64,000 nt of DNA from Arthrobacter sp. TPD3018 (GCA_003075315.1 QDFQ01000007.1:62001-126000); one strand, 5' to 3'; counted from the stretch's first letter, positions 44,570 through 54,703 are shown. A program made the numbers and translations. Notes: a model not told the origin generated them from the letters alone.

Positions 44570-45144
44570 CAGGCCAAGCGTCGGCTGTCGTCGCACGCTC
44601 AACGCCCCATCACCCCGACGTTCCGGAAACGCCGGTGGCGCTTGCCCATGCGACACTGCGGCAGGGCGCGCGTCATATCGCGGGGCTCGCGCCATGGGCC
44701 GATCCCATGGTGGAGGGACCACAGGCGGTCGTCCGCGCACGCTATGTGGGCAATTGTCTGCGCGAGCTCGACAGGTTTCTGGGCGTTTTGTTGGACGTCA
44801 CGTGCCTGGTCCCACGGCCGCGGCTGCTGACGTTGAAGCCCGATACCGCCACGCGAATCGCGGTGTACGGGGCGGATGGTTGGGACATGCGCCCGGCTCA
44901 GCGGCGACTACGCGCACTCGAACGATCGCGCCTGTGCCTTCTCCACGATGCGGGGCGCGTGGGATCCGGTGATGCGCCGCAGGCCCGCTGGCTGACCTCG
45001 GGCTGGCGGGATGCCGGATCACCGGACCTACGCCGCTATGCGATCGGTGCGCAATTGCGCCCGAGCGCGCTGCATTTGCACGATATTGCCGGCTTTTATG
45101 CGGGCTTGGGGGACCGCATCGTCCGGAGTTCACCGGATAGCTGA
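44566..45144 (+). CDS. Protein of unknown function, coupled to the small gene upstream
   Basis: A 192-residue protein. The start is set by the ATGA overlap; the frame itself extends further 5' but that part is non-conserved in look. Ala/Arg/Leu-rich helices dominate ('RARYVGNCLRELDRFLGVLL', 'RRLRALERSRLCLLHDAGRV'). No family motif, signal peptide or membrane helix is seen. It may act with its small partner. Confidence 0.65.
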   Translation: MTGQASAVVARSTPHHPDVPETPVALAHATLRQGARHIAGLAPWADPMVEGPQAVVRARYVGNCLRELDRFLGVLLDVTCLVPRPRLLTLKPDTATRIAVYGADGWDMRPAQRRLRALERSRLCLLHDAGRVGSGDAPQARWLTSGWRDAGSPDLRRYAIGAQLRPSALHLHDIAGFYAGLGDRIVRSSPDS

Positions 45145-45173
45145 TCAAATCGCTTGCGGCCCTGTCTCCGAAG

Positions 45174-45189
45174 TGACACGTTAGTGTCA
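45174..45189. promoter_or_regulatory. Perfect inverted repeat TGACAC-N4-GTGTCA
   Basis: A 6-bp perfect palindrome (45174-45179 and 45184-45189) lies 44 bp before the TPR-protein start, followed by an AT-rich TAAAAGTGAAA stretch. It has the shape of a dimeric regulator's site. The protein that would bind it cannot be named. Confidence 0.4.
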
Positions 45190-45232
45190 TAAAAGTGAAA
45201 CCTGCTCGTCATGCAGGAAAGGAGATGGTGCT

Positions 45233-45580
45233 ATGCGTGTGATGATGGCAGCAATGCTCGCGGGTGCATGGCTGGCGACGCCGGCTCTGGCGGCGGACCG
45301 CACCGGCTATCAGGCGATCGCAGCCGGCGATTTCGCCGCGGCTGCGAAGCAGATCGAGGCCGAGCGACGGATTTTTCCGGACCGTCCCGAACTCATGCTC
45401 AACCTTGCGGCGGCCTATGTGCGCACCGGTCGGACGGCGGATGCCCGTGCGCTCTATCGCGGCGTCCTGGAGCGGCCGGCGGTGGCGATGGACATGCCGA
45501 ACGGCGCCGTGCTCTCGTCGCATGATGTGGCGACGCGCGGCCTGTCACGGCTGACGCCGACGACGCTCGCGACGCGCTGA
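45233..45580 (+). CDS. Small periplasmic TPR-like protein
   Basis: A 115-residue protein with a signal peptide ending 'ATPALAA'. One to two TPR helix pairs follow ('GYQAIAAGDFAAAAKQIEAE', 'PELMLNLAAAYVRTGRTADA'). AAAGGAG precedes the ATG, a strong Shine-Dalgarno. It is probably a protein-interaction module in the periplasm. A palindrome in its promoter suggests dedicated regulation. Confidence 0.82.
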   Translation: MRVMMAAMLAGAWLATPALAADRTGYQAIAAGDFAAAAKQIEAERRIFPDRPELMLNLAAAYVRTGRTADARALYRGVLERPAVAMDMPNGAVLSSHDVATRGLSRLTPTTLATR

Positions 45581-45628
45581 CCCGGCGGGGCCCCCGCAGC
45601 CGGGCGGCTCGGGGCAGGCCCGTACGGA

Positions 45629-46183
45629 TCACAGTCGGGGCAGAGTGACCCCGCGCTGGCCCATATATTTGCCGGCCCGATCGGCGTAGCTCGTCTCGCA
45701 GGGCTCGTTGCCCTTCAGGAACAGGAACTGGCACGCGCCTTCATTGGCGTAGATCTTCGCGGGTAGCGGGGTCGTGTTGGAGAATTCCAGCGTAACATGG
45801 CCTTCCCAGCCGGGCTCCAGCGGCGTGACGTTCACGATGATGCCGCACCGAGCGTAGGTCGACTTGCCCAGGCAGATGACGAGCACGTCGCGCGGCACGC
45901 GGAAATATTCGACGGTGCGGGCCAGCGCGAAGCTGTTGGGCGGAATGATGCACACGTCGGTCTTGCGATCGACGAAGCTGTTCGAGGCGAAGTCCTTGGG
46001 GTCCACCACCGCGCTGTCGACGTTGGTGAAGATCTTGAACTCATCCGCCACACGCGCGTCATAGCCGTAGGACGACAGGCCATAGCTGATGCAGCCGTCG
46101 CGGCGCTGGCTTTCGACGAAGGGCTCGATCATCGCCTGCGTCTGCGCGGCCTCGCGAATCCAGCGGTCGGACAGGATGGACAT
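45629..46183 (-). CDS. dcd: dCTP deaminase
   Basis: A 184-residue enzyme that converts dCTP to dUTP for thymidylate synthesis. Signatures are '[16 protein letters not shown]', '[20 protein letters not shown]', '[15 protein letters not shown]' and '[12 protein letters not shown]'. The catalytic Glu is in TLEFSN. It converges on the TPR gene with a 48-bp GC-rich gap. Confidence 0.97.
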   Translation of the reverse strand: MSILSDRWIREAAQTQAMIEPFVESQRRDGCISYGLSSYGYDARVADEFKIFTNVDSAVVDPKDFASNSFVDRKTDVCIIPPNSFALARTVEYFRVPRDVLVICLGKSTYARCGIIVNVTPLEPGWEGHVTLEFSNTTPLPAKIYANEGACQFLFLKGNEPCETSYADRAGKYMGQRGVTLPRL

Positions 46184-46274
46184 GAACGGCTCCCCTTGAA
46201 CCCGCGCGTCATTGCCGGTTCGGCGGGCAAGGGCAAGCTTTCGGACGCCTGCGTGACCCGATAGGATATGCGGG

Positions 46275-46736
46275 ATGCGTCCGCTGATCGATCTCGCCTA
46301 TCGCTTGCGCCGCCGCGCGATGGCGCTTGTCGGGTGGCGGACGCGGGGCGTGTAGGTGATGGCGTTCGATGCGTCGGGCCGGGTGCTGCTGGTGCGGCAT
46401 CGTTATGGCCGGTCCGATCTGTGGATGCTGCCGGGCGGTGGCATCGCGCGCGGAGAAGCGCCGATCGCGGCGGCTGTGCGCGAGTTGATGGAAGAAACCG
46501 GGTGCCGGCTGGATGCGGCGGCGATCGTCGGACAATGGGAAGCGCGCGCCGAGGGACGGCGCGATACGGTATGGCTCGTTCGAGGCTCGACCGGCGACAG
46601 GCCACAGATCGATGGCGTCGAACTCGTCGAGGCGTGCTTCTTCGCACCCGATGCATTGCCCGCCGCGGCGTCACCCGCGACGCGGCGGCGGGTGGACGAG
46701 CTGCTGGGCCGCAGAGTATCGGATGGACGGTGGTAG
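46275..46736 (+). pseudogene. Nudix hydrolase gene interrupted by an in-frame stop near its start
   Basis: An ATG at 46275, preceded by AGGAT, opens 26 codons '[20 protein letters not shown]' then 'WRTRGV'. A TAG follows at 46353-46355, and the same frame continues at once as 'VMAFDASGRVLLVRHRYGRS' to 46736. Many Nudix proteins of this type carry exactly such a basic leader fused to the strand 'V..AFDAxGRVLLVRH'. The Nudix box is intact: GGGIARGEAPIAAAVRELME followed by ETGC. A shorter protein could start at GTG 46356 or ATG 46359 (about 126 residues) and may still be active. So it is either a pseudogene or a gene with a lost leader. Confidence 0.65.
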
Positions 46737-46767
46737 CGATGCTGCCGTCGTTGCGCAGGAGGGTGGC

Positions 46768-47136
46768 ATGGATGGCGTAGCAGAGGTCGAACGCTGCGAA
46801 GCACGGTTGCGATCGGCGATGGTGGCGGGGGACGTTGCGACCCTGTCGATGTTGGTCGATCCGGCGCTGGTTTTTACCGGACCCGACGGCAGCGTCCTGA
46901 CCCGGGAGCAGGATCTGTCTGCGCATGCCGAGGGCCTGCTGAAGCTGAGCCGTCTCGATCTGTCCGACACCCGCTATACCGTCATTGGCGACATGGTGCT
47001 CGTAACGACGAAGGCGATGCTCGTCGGTCGGTTCGCAGATGCCGTGATCGACGGACATTATGCCTACACCCGCCTCTGGCGGCAGACGGGCACGGGTTGG
47101 GCCGTCGTGGCAGGGCAGGCTGCGCGCATCGGCTAG
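46768..47136 (+). CDS. NTF2-like (DUF4440/SnoaL fold) protein
   Basis: A 122-residue protein. The start at 46768 follows an excellent AGGAGGG site. The pattern 'EARLRSAMVAGDVATLSMLV', 'DPALVFTGPDGSVLTREQDL', 'YAYTRLWRQTGTGWAVVAGQ' is that of DUF4440 proteins with an NTF2-like cone. Ligand or reaction is unknown. It lies just after the Nudix gene on the same strand. Confidence 0.85.
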   Translation: MDGVAEVERCEARLRSAMVAGDVATLSMLVDPALVFTGPDGSVLTREQDLSAHAEGLLKLSRLDLSDTRYTVIGDMVLVTTKAMLVGRFADAVIDGHYAYTRLWRQTGTGWAVVAGQAARIG

Positions 47137-47188
47137 GCGATCCCGGCGCGGACTGGCGAGCGTCCATCGCATCGGCTATCCGGGCGGC

Positions 47189-48856
47189 ATGCTACGCATC
47201 AACGAGCTGAAACTCCCCCTCAATCATCCCGAGGAGGCGCTGGCAGCGGCGATCCGGGATCGGCTGCGGATCGGGCCGCGCGATCTGGTGCGCTATACGG
47301 TGGCGCGGCGGGCGAACGACGCGCGCGACAAGATGGATATCCAGCTCGTATATTCGGTCGATGTGACGGTGAAGAACGAGGGCACGGTGCTGGCCCGCTG
47401 CCGCCGCGACCGCAACGTCGGGCCGACGCCGGACACCGGCTATCGCTTCGTCGCCAAGGCGCCCGCGGATTACACCGGACCGCGGCCGGTGGTGATCGGG
47501 ACGGGGCCGTGCGGCCTGTTCGCCGGACTGATCCTCGCCCAGATGGGATTCCGCCCGATCATCATCGATCGTGGCAAGGTAGTGCGCGAGCGGACCAAAG
47601 ACACCTGGGGGCTGTGGCGTCGTAGCGAGCTCAACCCCGAATCGAACGTCCAGTTCGGTGAGGGCGGGGCGGGTACGTTTTCGGACGGCAAGCTCTACAG
47701 CCGGATCAAGGATTCGCGGCATCTCGACCGCAAGGTGCTGACTGAGTTCGTGAAAGCGGGCGCACCCGAGGAGATCCTGACTGAGGCGCACCCCCATATC
47801 GGCACGTTCCGGCTCGTCACGATGGTCGAGAGCATGCGTGCGTCGATCGAGGCGTTGGGCGGCGAATATCGCTTCGAACGGCGCGTGGACGGGATCGACG
47901 TCGCGGCCGATGCGGATGGCACACGGCGGATGCGGGGGCTGCACCTGCACAACGGCGACTATCTGGAGGCGGAGCAGGTGGTGCTCGCGGTCGGGCATAG
48001 CGCGCGCGACACGTTCGCGATGCTGCACGAGGCGGGCGTTTATATCGAGGCCAAGCCCTTTTCGATCGGCGTGCGGATCGAGCACCCGCAATCCTGGATC
48101 GATCAGGCGCGCTTCGGCCCCAATGCCGGCCATCCCATTCTGGGCGCGGCCGAATATCATATCTCGCATCACTGTTCGAACGGGCGGACCGTCTACAGCT
48201 TCTGCATGTGCCCGGGCGGCACGGTGGTGGCGGCGACGTCCGAGGAAGGGCAGGTCGCCACCAACGGCATGAGCCAATATTCGCGCAACGAGCGCAACGC
48301 CAATTCGGGCTTCGTCGTCGCGATCGATCCGGCGCGCGACTATCCGGGCGATCCGCTCGCCGGGATCGCGCTGCAGCGCCAGATCGAGAAACTGGCGTTC
48401 ATTGCGGGCGGATCGAGCTACAAGGCGCCGGCGCAGCGGGTGGGGGATTTCCTGGCGGGGCGGCCGTCGACTGCGCTGGGATCGATCGCGCCGTCGTATC
48501 GGCCGGGCGTGACGCCGACCGACCTCGCGACCTGCCTGCCGGACTTCGTCATCGCGGCGATGCGCGAGGCGCTGCCGGTCTTCGGGCGACAGATTGCGGG
48601 CTACGATCACCCCGATGTGGTGATGACGGGGGTGGAAACGCGCACCTCGTCGCCGATCCGCATCACGCGTGGCGATGATTTGCAGAGCCTCAATACGATC
48701 GGCCTGTTTCCGGCCGGCGAGGGGGCGGGCTATGCGGGCGGCATTCTGTCGGCCGCGGTCGATGGTATCAAGATTGCCGAGGCGGTCGCACGGCAGATCA
48801 TGGGGACGAACGGCGCGGTTCCGCGGCAACGCCAGCCCGGGAAGCGCGCCGCGTAA
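47189..48856 (+). CDS. FAD-dependent dehydrogenase of the COG2509 type
   Basis: A 555-residue flavoprotein. The N-terminal ~90 residues form a small domain ('MLRINELKLPLNHPEEALAA'). The FAD-binding Rossmann motif is 'RPVVIGTGPCGLFAGLILAQ' (~95-115). Typical family stretches are 'NVQFGEGGAGTFSDGKLYSR', 'KPFSIGVRIEHPQSWIDQAR' and the C-terminal 'GLFPAGEGAGYAGGILSAAV'. The natural substrate is not established. The ATG at 47189 is chosen over an upstream frame that overlaps the previous gene. Confidence 0.9.
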   Translation: MLRINELKLPLNHPEEALAAAIRDRLRIGPRDLVRYTVARRANDARDKMDIQLVYSVDVTVKNEGTVLARCRRDRNVGPTPDTGYRFVAKAPADYTGPRPVVIGTGPCGLFAGLILAQMGFRPIIIDRGKVVRERTKDTWGLWRRSELNPESNVQFGEGGAGTFSDGKLYSRIKDSRHLDRKVLTEFVKAGAPEEILTEAHPHIGTFRLVTMVESMRASIEALGGEYRFERRVDGIDVAADADGTRRMRGLHLHNGDYLEAEQVVLAVGHSARDTFAMLHEAGVYIEAKPFSIGVRIEHPQSWIDQARFGPNAGHPILGAAEYHISHHCSNGRTVYSFCMCPGGTVVAATSEEGQVATNGMSQYSRNERNANSGFVVAIDPARDYPGDPLAGIALQRQIEKLAFIAGGSSYKAPAQRVGDFLAGRPSTALGSIAPSYRPGVTPTDLATCLPDFVIAAMREALPVFGRQIAGYDHPDVVMTGVETRTSSPIRITRGDDLQSLNTIGLFPAGEGAGYAGGILSAAVDGIKIAEAVARQIMGTNGAVPRQRQPGKRAA

Positions 48857-48911
48857 GCGGTAGTGCCGATACGGTGTTGTTCGGCGCGCCAGACTTTCTA
48901 TACTGAGCGAT

Positions 48912-49535
48912 ATGGAAAGCGTTCTTACCGCGTCACCCGGCCCGTGTGCGAAGGGGCGTCCGCGGGAATTCTGCACGGATACGGCCCTTGCCGCGGCGCT
49001 GCGCGTCTTCTGGAGCAAGGGTTATGAAGGCACGTCGCTCGCCGACCTGACCGAGGCGATGGGGATCACGCGCCCCAGCCTGTATGCGGCGTTCGGCAAC
49101 AAGGAGGCGCTATTTCACAAGGCGCTCGACCTCTACGAGCAGGAAAAGCTGGAATATATGCGCGCGGCGCTGGAGCAGCCGACCGCGCGTGGCGTTGCCG
49201 AGACGATCCTGCGCGGCGCATTGGCGATGCAGACGAGCCCAGGCGAGCCCAAGGGGTGCCTTGGCGTGATCGCCACCATGCCCTGCGGATCGGAGGCCGA
49301 TTCGGTTCGGGGCGAGATGATCGCGCGCCGTGCTTCGTCCCAAGCTGCGCTGGTCGAGCGGTTCGAGCGGGCGAAGGCGGATGGAGATCTGCCCGCGGCG
49401 GTCGATATCGGTGGTCTCACCAGCTATCTCTACGCGCTGTTGCAGGGGATGGCGGTGCAGGCGGGATCGGGCGCCAAGCGCGACGAACTCGAGCGGATGG
49501 TCGACACCAGCCTGGCGATGTGGCCCAGCCGATAG
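48912..49535 (+). CDS. TetR family transcriptional regulator
   Basis: A 207-residue repressor. The HTH is 'GTSLADLTEAMGITRPSLYA' followed by 'AFGNKEALF' (residues ~37-66). The C-terminal part has 'TSPGEPKGCLGVIATMPCGS', a Cys-containing motif found in TetR members of the AcrR/ComR-like branch. No obvious target is adjacent apart from the FAD dehydrogenase upstream. Confidence 0.9.
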   Translation: MESVLTASPGPCAKGRPREFCTDTALAAALRVFWSKGYEGTSLADLTEAMGITRPSLYAAFGNKEALFHKALDLYEQEKLEYMRAALEQPTARGVAETILRGALAMQTSPGEPKGCLGVIATMPCGSEADSVRGEMIARRASSQAALVERFERAKADGDLPAAVDIGGLTSYLYALLQGMAVQAGSGAKRDELERMVDTSLAMWPSR

Positions 49536-49547
49536 GAGAGCATCGGC

Positions 49548-50198
49548 TCAGGCGGTCTGCTGGGCCGCCCCTTCGGCGCGCATCGCATCGATCTCCCGAT
49601 CGACCGTGACGATGAACGCCCGCGCAAGCGGGCCGCGATCAAAATCCCGGCGGATCAATTCCTGATGCAGCATGCCCAGCGCCATCGTTGAAATCATGTC
49701 CGACAGGACCGCGCGCCGTTCCGCCATCCGTGGCGAGGGAGCAAGCATTTCCAGCGCGTTGAGCATCAGGTCGCGGACGTCGTCGTTGACGCGGCGAAAG
49801 ATCGCCGCAATCCGTTCGTTGCGCCCCGCCTCTGCGACGATTTCCGCGAACAGCCGCGAATTTTCGATATCGTCCGCTTCATCCTCGGCAGTGATGAACT
49901 GGTGAAGCCAGTCGCGAACCAATGCCGCGTCGTTGTTGTCGATGGCGGCTCGCAGCGAGTCGCCTGCCATGAACGCGCAGCAATCGGCATCAACGATCGC
50001 GGCAACGATATCTTCTTTCGCAGAAAAATCGCGATACAGCTGGCCGACCGCAATTCCCGATTCCTTCGCGATCTGGGCGATGCCGGTGCTGTGAAAACCC
50101 TTGTCTATAAAGAGCTTGCGGGCAGCCTCTATCGCGCGGTCGCGACGCGCGTCCGCCTTGTTCCTTGGTGCAGTGCAACAAAAATTCGCGTCGTTCAT
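49548..50198 (-). CDS. TetR family repressor of the efflux operon
   Basis: A 216-residue regulator. The start at 50198 has GAGGA upstream. The HTH is 'GIAQIAKESGIAVGQLYRDF' (~40-60). It is divergent from the RND efflux operon with a palindromic operator between them, so it probably represses that operon and itself. The Cys pairs 'FCC' and 'DADCC' are unusual and might sense electrophiles. It converges on the upstream TetR gene. Confidence 0.9.
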   Translation of the reverse strand: MNDANFCCTAPRNKADARRDRAIEAARKLFIDKGFHSTGIAQIAKESGIAVGQLYRDFSAKEDIVAAIVDADCCAFMAGDSLRAAIDNNDAALVRDWLHQFITAEDEADDIENSRLFAEIVAEAGRNERIAAIFRRVNDDVRDLMLNALEMLAPSPRMAERRAVLSDMISTMALGMLHQELIRRDFDRGPLARAFIVTVDREIDAMRAEGAAQQTA

Positions 50199-50253
50199 TC
50201 TATCCTCGTCCCGGCACGGGTTGACGCCCGTTCGAATCCGGTTGTACCAGAGC

Positions 50254-50273
50254 GTGAGTGATCGATCACTCAC
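50254..50273. promoter_or_regulatory. 20-bp perfect palindromic operator of the TetR/efflux pair
   Basis: GTGAGTGATCGATCACTCAC is a perfect 20-bp palindrome lying 26 bases before the adaptor gene start and 55 bases before the divergent TetR gene. Its length and symmetry are those of a TetR-family dimer site. The position would cover both promoters. Confidence 0.85.
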
Positions 50274-50299
50274 AAAAAATCAAAATCGGACATTTCGGT

Positions 50300-51499
50300 A
50301 TGGCGGATAAGCGACACGGCGCGGCGACGCTAGCGTTGGCACTGGTTCTGGGCGGAACGCTGACGGGCTGCGGCGGCAAGGGGGAACAGCAGCAGCAGGC
50401 GCCGCAGGGGCCGCCGACGGTTGGCTATGCCGTCGTGCGCGAACAGCCGGTGACGCTGACCACCGAATTGCCGGGGCGCACCACCGCATTCGAAACGTCC
50501 GAGGTGCGGCCGCAGGTCAACGGCCTGATCCGCGCGCGTCTGTTCACCGAGGGTGACATGGTCCGCGCAGGCCAGCCGCTGTATCGCATCGATTCCGCGC
50601 CCTATCAGGCGCAGGTCGCCAGTGCCCGTGCAGCCCTGGCCCGCGCCCGCGCCGCGATCGCGTCGAGCGAGGCGCTGGCGCGCCGCTATGGCGAGTTGGT
50701 CAAGATCAACGCCATCGCCCGCCAGGAGTATGAAAACGCCCAGACCAGCGCGCAGCAGGCACGCGCCGACGTTGCGGCGCAGCAGGCGGCACTGCGTACG
50801 GCGCAGATCGACCTGGCGCGTACCACGATCCGCGCGCCGATCAGCGGCCGGATCGGCCGTTCGGTCTTCACCACCGGCGCGCTCGTCTCCGCGTCGCAGA
50901 CCGAGGCGCTGGCGACGATCCAGCGGCTCGATCCCGTTTATGTCGATATCCAGCAGTCCAGCGCCGATCTGCTGAAGCTGCGCCAGCAGATCATGGACGG
51001 TCAGCTGCTGCGTGACGGCAACGCGCCGGTGAAGCTGACGCTGGAGGACGGCACGGCCTATGGCCCGCAGGGAACGTTGCGCTTCGCCGACGTCACCGTC
51101 GATCCGACGACCGGATCGCAGGTGATCCGTGCGCTCTTCCCCAATCCCAACGGATTGCTGCTGCCGGGCATGTTCGTGCGTGCGTCGCTGGTGCAGGGCA
51201 TCAAGCAGAATGGCATGCTGGTGCCGCAGCGCGCTGTGACCCGCGACGAAAAGGGGCAGGCGACGGCGATGGTGATCGGCGCCGATGGTAAGGTGCAGCC
51301 GCGCAGCTTGCAGACGACGCGGACGATCGGCGACAGCTGGCTCGTCACCGGCGGGCTGAAGCCCGGCGACAAGTTGATCGTCGAAGGCGGCATGATGCTG
51401 CGACCGGGCATGCCGGTGAAGGGCGAGCCGTGGAATCCGAACGCCAAGCCTGCCGGCGGTCCGCAAGGGCAGCCGCAGGCGCAGGGCCAGGCGAAGTAA
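50300..51499 (+). CDS. RND efflux periplasmic adaptor lipoprotein
   Basis: A 399-residue membrane-fusion protein. The signal peptide ends in lipobox LTGC. The order is barrel-sandwich ('FETSEVRPQVNGLIRARLFT'), alpha-hairpin (~100-165, 'ARAALARARAAIASSEALAR'), 'TTIRAPISGRIGRSVFTTGA', then beta-barrel and membrane-proximal domains. The C-terminus is Pro/Gln-rich. It links the inner-membrane pump to the outer-membrane channel. It is the first gene of the operon controlled by the divergent TetR. Confidence 0.95.
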   Translation: MADKRHGAATLALALVLGGTLTGCGGKGEQQQQAPQGPPTVGYAVVREQPVTLTTELPGRTTAFETSEVRPQVNGLIRARLFTEGDMVRAGQPLYRIDSAPYQAQVASARAALARARAAIASSEALARRYGELVKINAIARQEYENAQTSAQQARADVAAQQAALRTAQIDLARTTIRAPISGRIGRSVFTTGALVSASQTEALATIQRLDPVYVDIQQSSADLLKLRQQIMDGQLLRDGNAPVKLTLEDGTAYGPQGTLRFADVTVDPTTGSQVIRALFPNPNGLLLPGMFVRASLVQGIKQNGMLVPQRAVTRDEKGQATAMVIGADGKVQPRSLQTTRTIGDSWLVTGGLKPGDKLIVEGGMMLRPGMPVKGEPWNPNAKPAGGPQGQPQAQGQAK

Positions 51500-51505
51500 C
51501 GAACC

Positions 51506-54500
51506 ATGGCACGCTATTTCATCGATCGACCCATCTTCGCATGGGTCATCGCCATCGTTATGATGCTGGCGGGCGCGATCGCGATCCGCAGCCTGCCGGT
51601 GGCGCAGTTTCCGGAAATCGCGCCGCCCGCGGTGGCGATCACCGCGAGCTATCCGGGCGCTGATGCAGAGACGCTGGAACGCACGACGACGCAGATCATC
51701 GAGCAGCAGCTGAAGGGCATCGACAACCTGCGCTATTTCTCGTCCTCGTCCTCCTCGGCGGGTACGGTGACGATCACGCTGACCTTCGAACAGGGCACCA
51801 ACCCCGACATCGCTCAGGTGCAGGTGCAGAACAAATTGCAGGCGGCAACGCCGCTGTTGCCGCAGGAGGTGCAGCGCCAGGGCATTCAGGTGACGAAGTC
51901 CTCCGCCAGCTTCCTGCTGGTCGTTGGCCTCGTCTCCACCGATGGGTCGCATAGCAATACCGACCTGTCCGACATGGTCGTGTCGAAGTTCCAGGATCCG
52001 ATCAGCCGCGTGTCCGGCGTCGGCGAGTTGCAGGTGTTCGGCGCGCAATATGCGATGCGCATCTGGCTCGATCCCATTAAGCTGAACAGCTATGCACTGA
52101 CCGTCGCTGACGTGACGTCCGCGGTGCAGGCGCAGAACGCGCAGGTTTCCGCCGGCCAGATCGGCGCGCAGCCTGCTCCCAAGTCGCAGATGCTGAACGC
52201 GACCGTCAGCGTGCAGTCGCGCCTTCAGACGCCTGAACAGTTCGGCGCGATCCGGCTGAAGACCACCACCGCTGGCGCCGTCGTGCGGCTGCGCGACGTG
52301 GCGCGGGTGGAACTGGGCGCGGAGAATTACGGCTTCGACGTTCAGTATAACGGCAAGCCGGCGTCCGGTTTCGGCGTGCGCCTTGCAGCAGGTGCCAATG
52401 CGCTCGATACGGTGGAACTGGTCAAGGCGCGCGCGCAGGAGATCGGCAAGACGCTGCCCGCCGACGTCAAGGTCATCTACCCCTATGATACGACGCCGTT
52501 CGTGCGGCTGTCGGTGGAACAGGTGATCCACACGCTGATCGAGGCGGTCGTCCTCGTCTTCCTGGTGATGTTCCTGTTCCTCCAGAACTGGCGGGCGACG
52601 CTGATCCCGACGATCGCGGTGCCGGTGGTGCTGCTCGGCACCTTCGCGGTGATGGCGGTGGCCGGCTTCACGATCAACACGCTGACCTTGTTCGGCATGG
52701 TGCTCGCCATCGGCCTGCTAGTCGACGACGCGATCGTCGTGGTCGAGAACGTCGAGCGCCTGATCGTCACCGAACATCTCAGCCCCAAGGATGCGGCGCG
52801 CAAGTCGATGGATGAGATCAGCGGCGCGCTGATCGGCATCGGTCTGGTCCTGTCGGCGGTGTTCCTGCCGATGGCGTTCTTCGGCGGATCGACCGGTGTG
52901 ATCTATCGTCAGTTCTCGATCACGATCGTGTCGGCGATGGTGCTGTCGGTCATGGTCGCGCTGATCCTAACGCCGGCACTGTGCGCGACGATCCTGAAGC
53001 CGCACGACCCGAACAAGGCGGAGGGCAACGGGCCGTTCGCGCGCTTCTTCCGCTGGTTCAACGACCGGTTCGAACGCGGCCAGCAGAAATACGAAGGTGG
53101 CGTGAAGCGGACTGCGCGCAGTTGGAAGCGGTCGCTCTTGGTCTATGCGCTGATCGTCGGTGGCATGGTGCTGGTGTTCACGCGCCTGCCCTCGGGCTTC
53201 CTGCCCGACGAGGATCAAGGCACCGTGCTGGCGCTGGTCCAGGGGCCGGCCGGCGCGACGAGCGCTCGCACGGACAAGGGTCTGACGCTCGTCCGCGACC
53301 ATTTCCTGAAAGCCGAAGGTGCCAACGTCGCCGGCGTGTTCACGATCAACGGGTTCAGCTTTGCAGGTCAGGGGCAGAATGCCGGTCTGGTCTTCGTGAA
53401 CCTGAAGCCGTGGGATGAGCGCAGCGGTGCCGACAACAAGGCGCAGGCAATCGTCGGCCGGGCGATGGGGGCGTTCAGCCAGTATAAGGACGGGCTGATC
53501 TTCGCGCTGGTGCCGCCGGCGGTGCAGGAGCTCGGTAATGCGACCGGCTTCGATGCGCAGCTGGTCGATACCGGGGGCATCGGTCACGAAAAGCTGGTGC
53601 AGGCCCGCAACATGATGCTGGGCATGGCGATGCAGGACAAGCGCCTAGCGCAGGTCCGCCCGCTAAGCCTGGACGACGCACCGCAGCTGAAGGTGAAGAT
53701 CGACGAGGACAAGGCGCGCGCGCTGGGCCTCGACCTCGCCGACGTCAATTCGACGATCGCGACGGCGTGGGGTGGTGGGTACATCAACGACTTCATCGAT
53801 CGTGGCCGCGTGAAGCGCGTCTACGTCCAGGCCGATGCGCCCTATCGCCTCAGCCCGGAGGATGTCGGCGATCTGTACGTGCGGAACGGCACGGGTCAGA
53901 TGGTGCCGTTTACCGCCTTTGCGACGCTGGAATGGGCGAACGCGCCGGTGCAGCTGACCCGCTACAATGGCCAGCCCGCAATGCAATTGCAGGGTTCGCC
54001 GGGCGCCGGGCTCAGCACGGGTGCTGCGATGCAGGCGATGGAGGAAATCCACGCCAAGCTGCCGCCGGGCACCGCGCTCGAATGGACGGGCCTGTCCTTC
54101 GAAGAGCGGCTGTCTGGCGGTCAGGCGCCCGCGCTGTACGGCCTGTCGCTGCTGATCGTGTTCCTGTGCCTCGCTGCGCTGTACGAAAGCTGGTCGGTGC
54201 CGATCTCGGTGATGCTGGTGGTGCCGCTCGGCGTGCTGGGTGCGGTGTTGGCGGCGTGGCTGACGGGCCTCAACAACGACATCTATCTGCAGGTCGGCCT
54301 GATCACGACGATCGGCGTGTCGGCGAAGAATGCGATCCTGATCGTGGAGTTCGCCGAAGAGCGGATCAACGAAGGCATGCGGCCGTTCGATGCGGCAGTG
54401 GAGGCGGCCAAGCTGCGTCTGCGCCCGATCCTGATGACCAGCCTCGCCTTCATCTTCGGCGTGTTGCCGCTGGCGATCTCGACCGGCGCAGGTGCGGGCG

Positions 54501-54703
54501 GTCAGAATGCGATCGGTCGCGCGGTGGTCGGCGGCATGCTGTCGGCGACGCTGCTCGCGATTTTCTTCGTGCCGATGTTCTTCGTCGTGGTGCTGCGCCT
54601 GTTCGGGCACGGCCATGACGGCAAGCGGCCCGTCGAGGACCGGCCGCATGACAGCAATGACGTGGACGGCGAGGGCGATGCGCCCCATCCGCAGGGAGCC
54701 TGA
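51506..54703 (+). CDS. RND multidrug efflux pump (AcrB/MexB-like)
   Basis: A 1065-residue HAE1-family proton antiporter. It begins '[20 protein letters not shown]'. The proton-relay Asp pair is in '[18 protein letters not shown]' and the relay Lys in '[15 protein letters not shown]'. Porter-domain repeats are present. It takes up amphiphilic drugs or lipids from the periplasm and expels them through the outer-membrane factor. It starts 6 bases after the adaptor gene. Confidence 0.97.
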   Translation: MARYFIDRPIFAWVIAIVMMLAGAIAIRSLPVAQFPEIAPPAVAITASYPGADAETLERTTTQIIEQQLKGIDNLRYFSSSSSSAGTVTITLTFEQGTNPDIAQVQVQNKLQAATPLLPQEVQRQGIQVTKSSASFLLVVGLVSTDGSHSNTDLSDMVVSKFQDPISRVSGVGELQVFGAQYAMRIWLDPIKLNSYALTVADVTSAVQAQNAQVSAGQIGAQPAPKSQMLNATVSVQSRLQTPEQFGAIRLKTTTAGAVVRLRDVARVELGAENYGFDVQYNGKPASGFGVRLAAGANALDTVELVKARAQEIGKTLPADVKVIYPYDTTPFVRLSVEQVIHTLIEAVVLVFLVMFLFLQNWRATLIPTIAVPVVLLGTFAVMAVAGFTINTLTLFGMVLAIGLLVDDAIVVVENVERLIVTEHLSPKDAARKSMDEISGALIGIGLVLSAVFLPMAFFGGSTGVIYRQFSITIVSAMVLSVMVALILTPALCATILKPHDPNKAEGNGPFARFFRWFNDRFERGQQKYEGGVKRTARSWKRSLLVYALIVGGMVLVFTRLPSGFLPDEDQGTVLALVQGPAGATSARTDKGLTLVRDHFLKAEGANVAGVFTINGFSFAGQGQNAGLVFVNLKPWDERSGADNKAQAIVGRAMGAFSQYKDGLIFALVPPAVQELGNATGFDAQLVDTGGIGHEKLVQARNMMLGMAMQDKRLAQVRPLSLDDAPQLKVKIDEDKARALGLDLADVNSTIATAWGGGYINDFIDRGRVKRVYVQADAPYRLSPEDVGDLYVRNGTGQMVPFTAFATLEWANAPVQLTRYNGQPAMQLQGSPGAGLSTGAAMQAMEEIHAKLPPGTALEWTGLSFEERLSGGQAPALYGLSLLIVFLCLAALYESWSVPISVMLVVPLGVLGAVLAAWLTGLNNDIYLQVGLITTIGVSAKNAILIVEFAEERINEGMRPFDAAVEAAKLRLRPILMTSLAFIFGVLPLAISTGAGAGGQNAIGRAVVGGMLSATLLAIFFVPMFFVVVLRLFGHGHDGKRPVEDRPHDSNDVDGEGDAPHPQGA

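Noticed and set aside
45581..45628. GC-rich dyad between the TPR gene and dcd as a terminator
   Set aside because: Only 6-bp arms with no T-run; not distinguishable from background in such GC-rich DNA.
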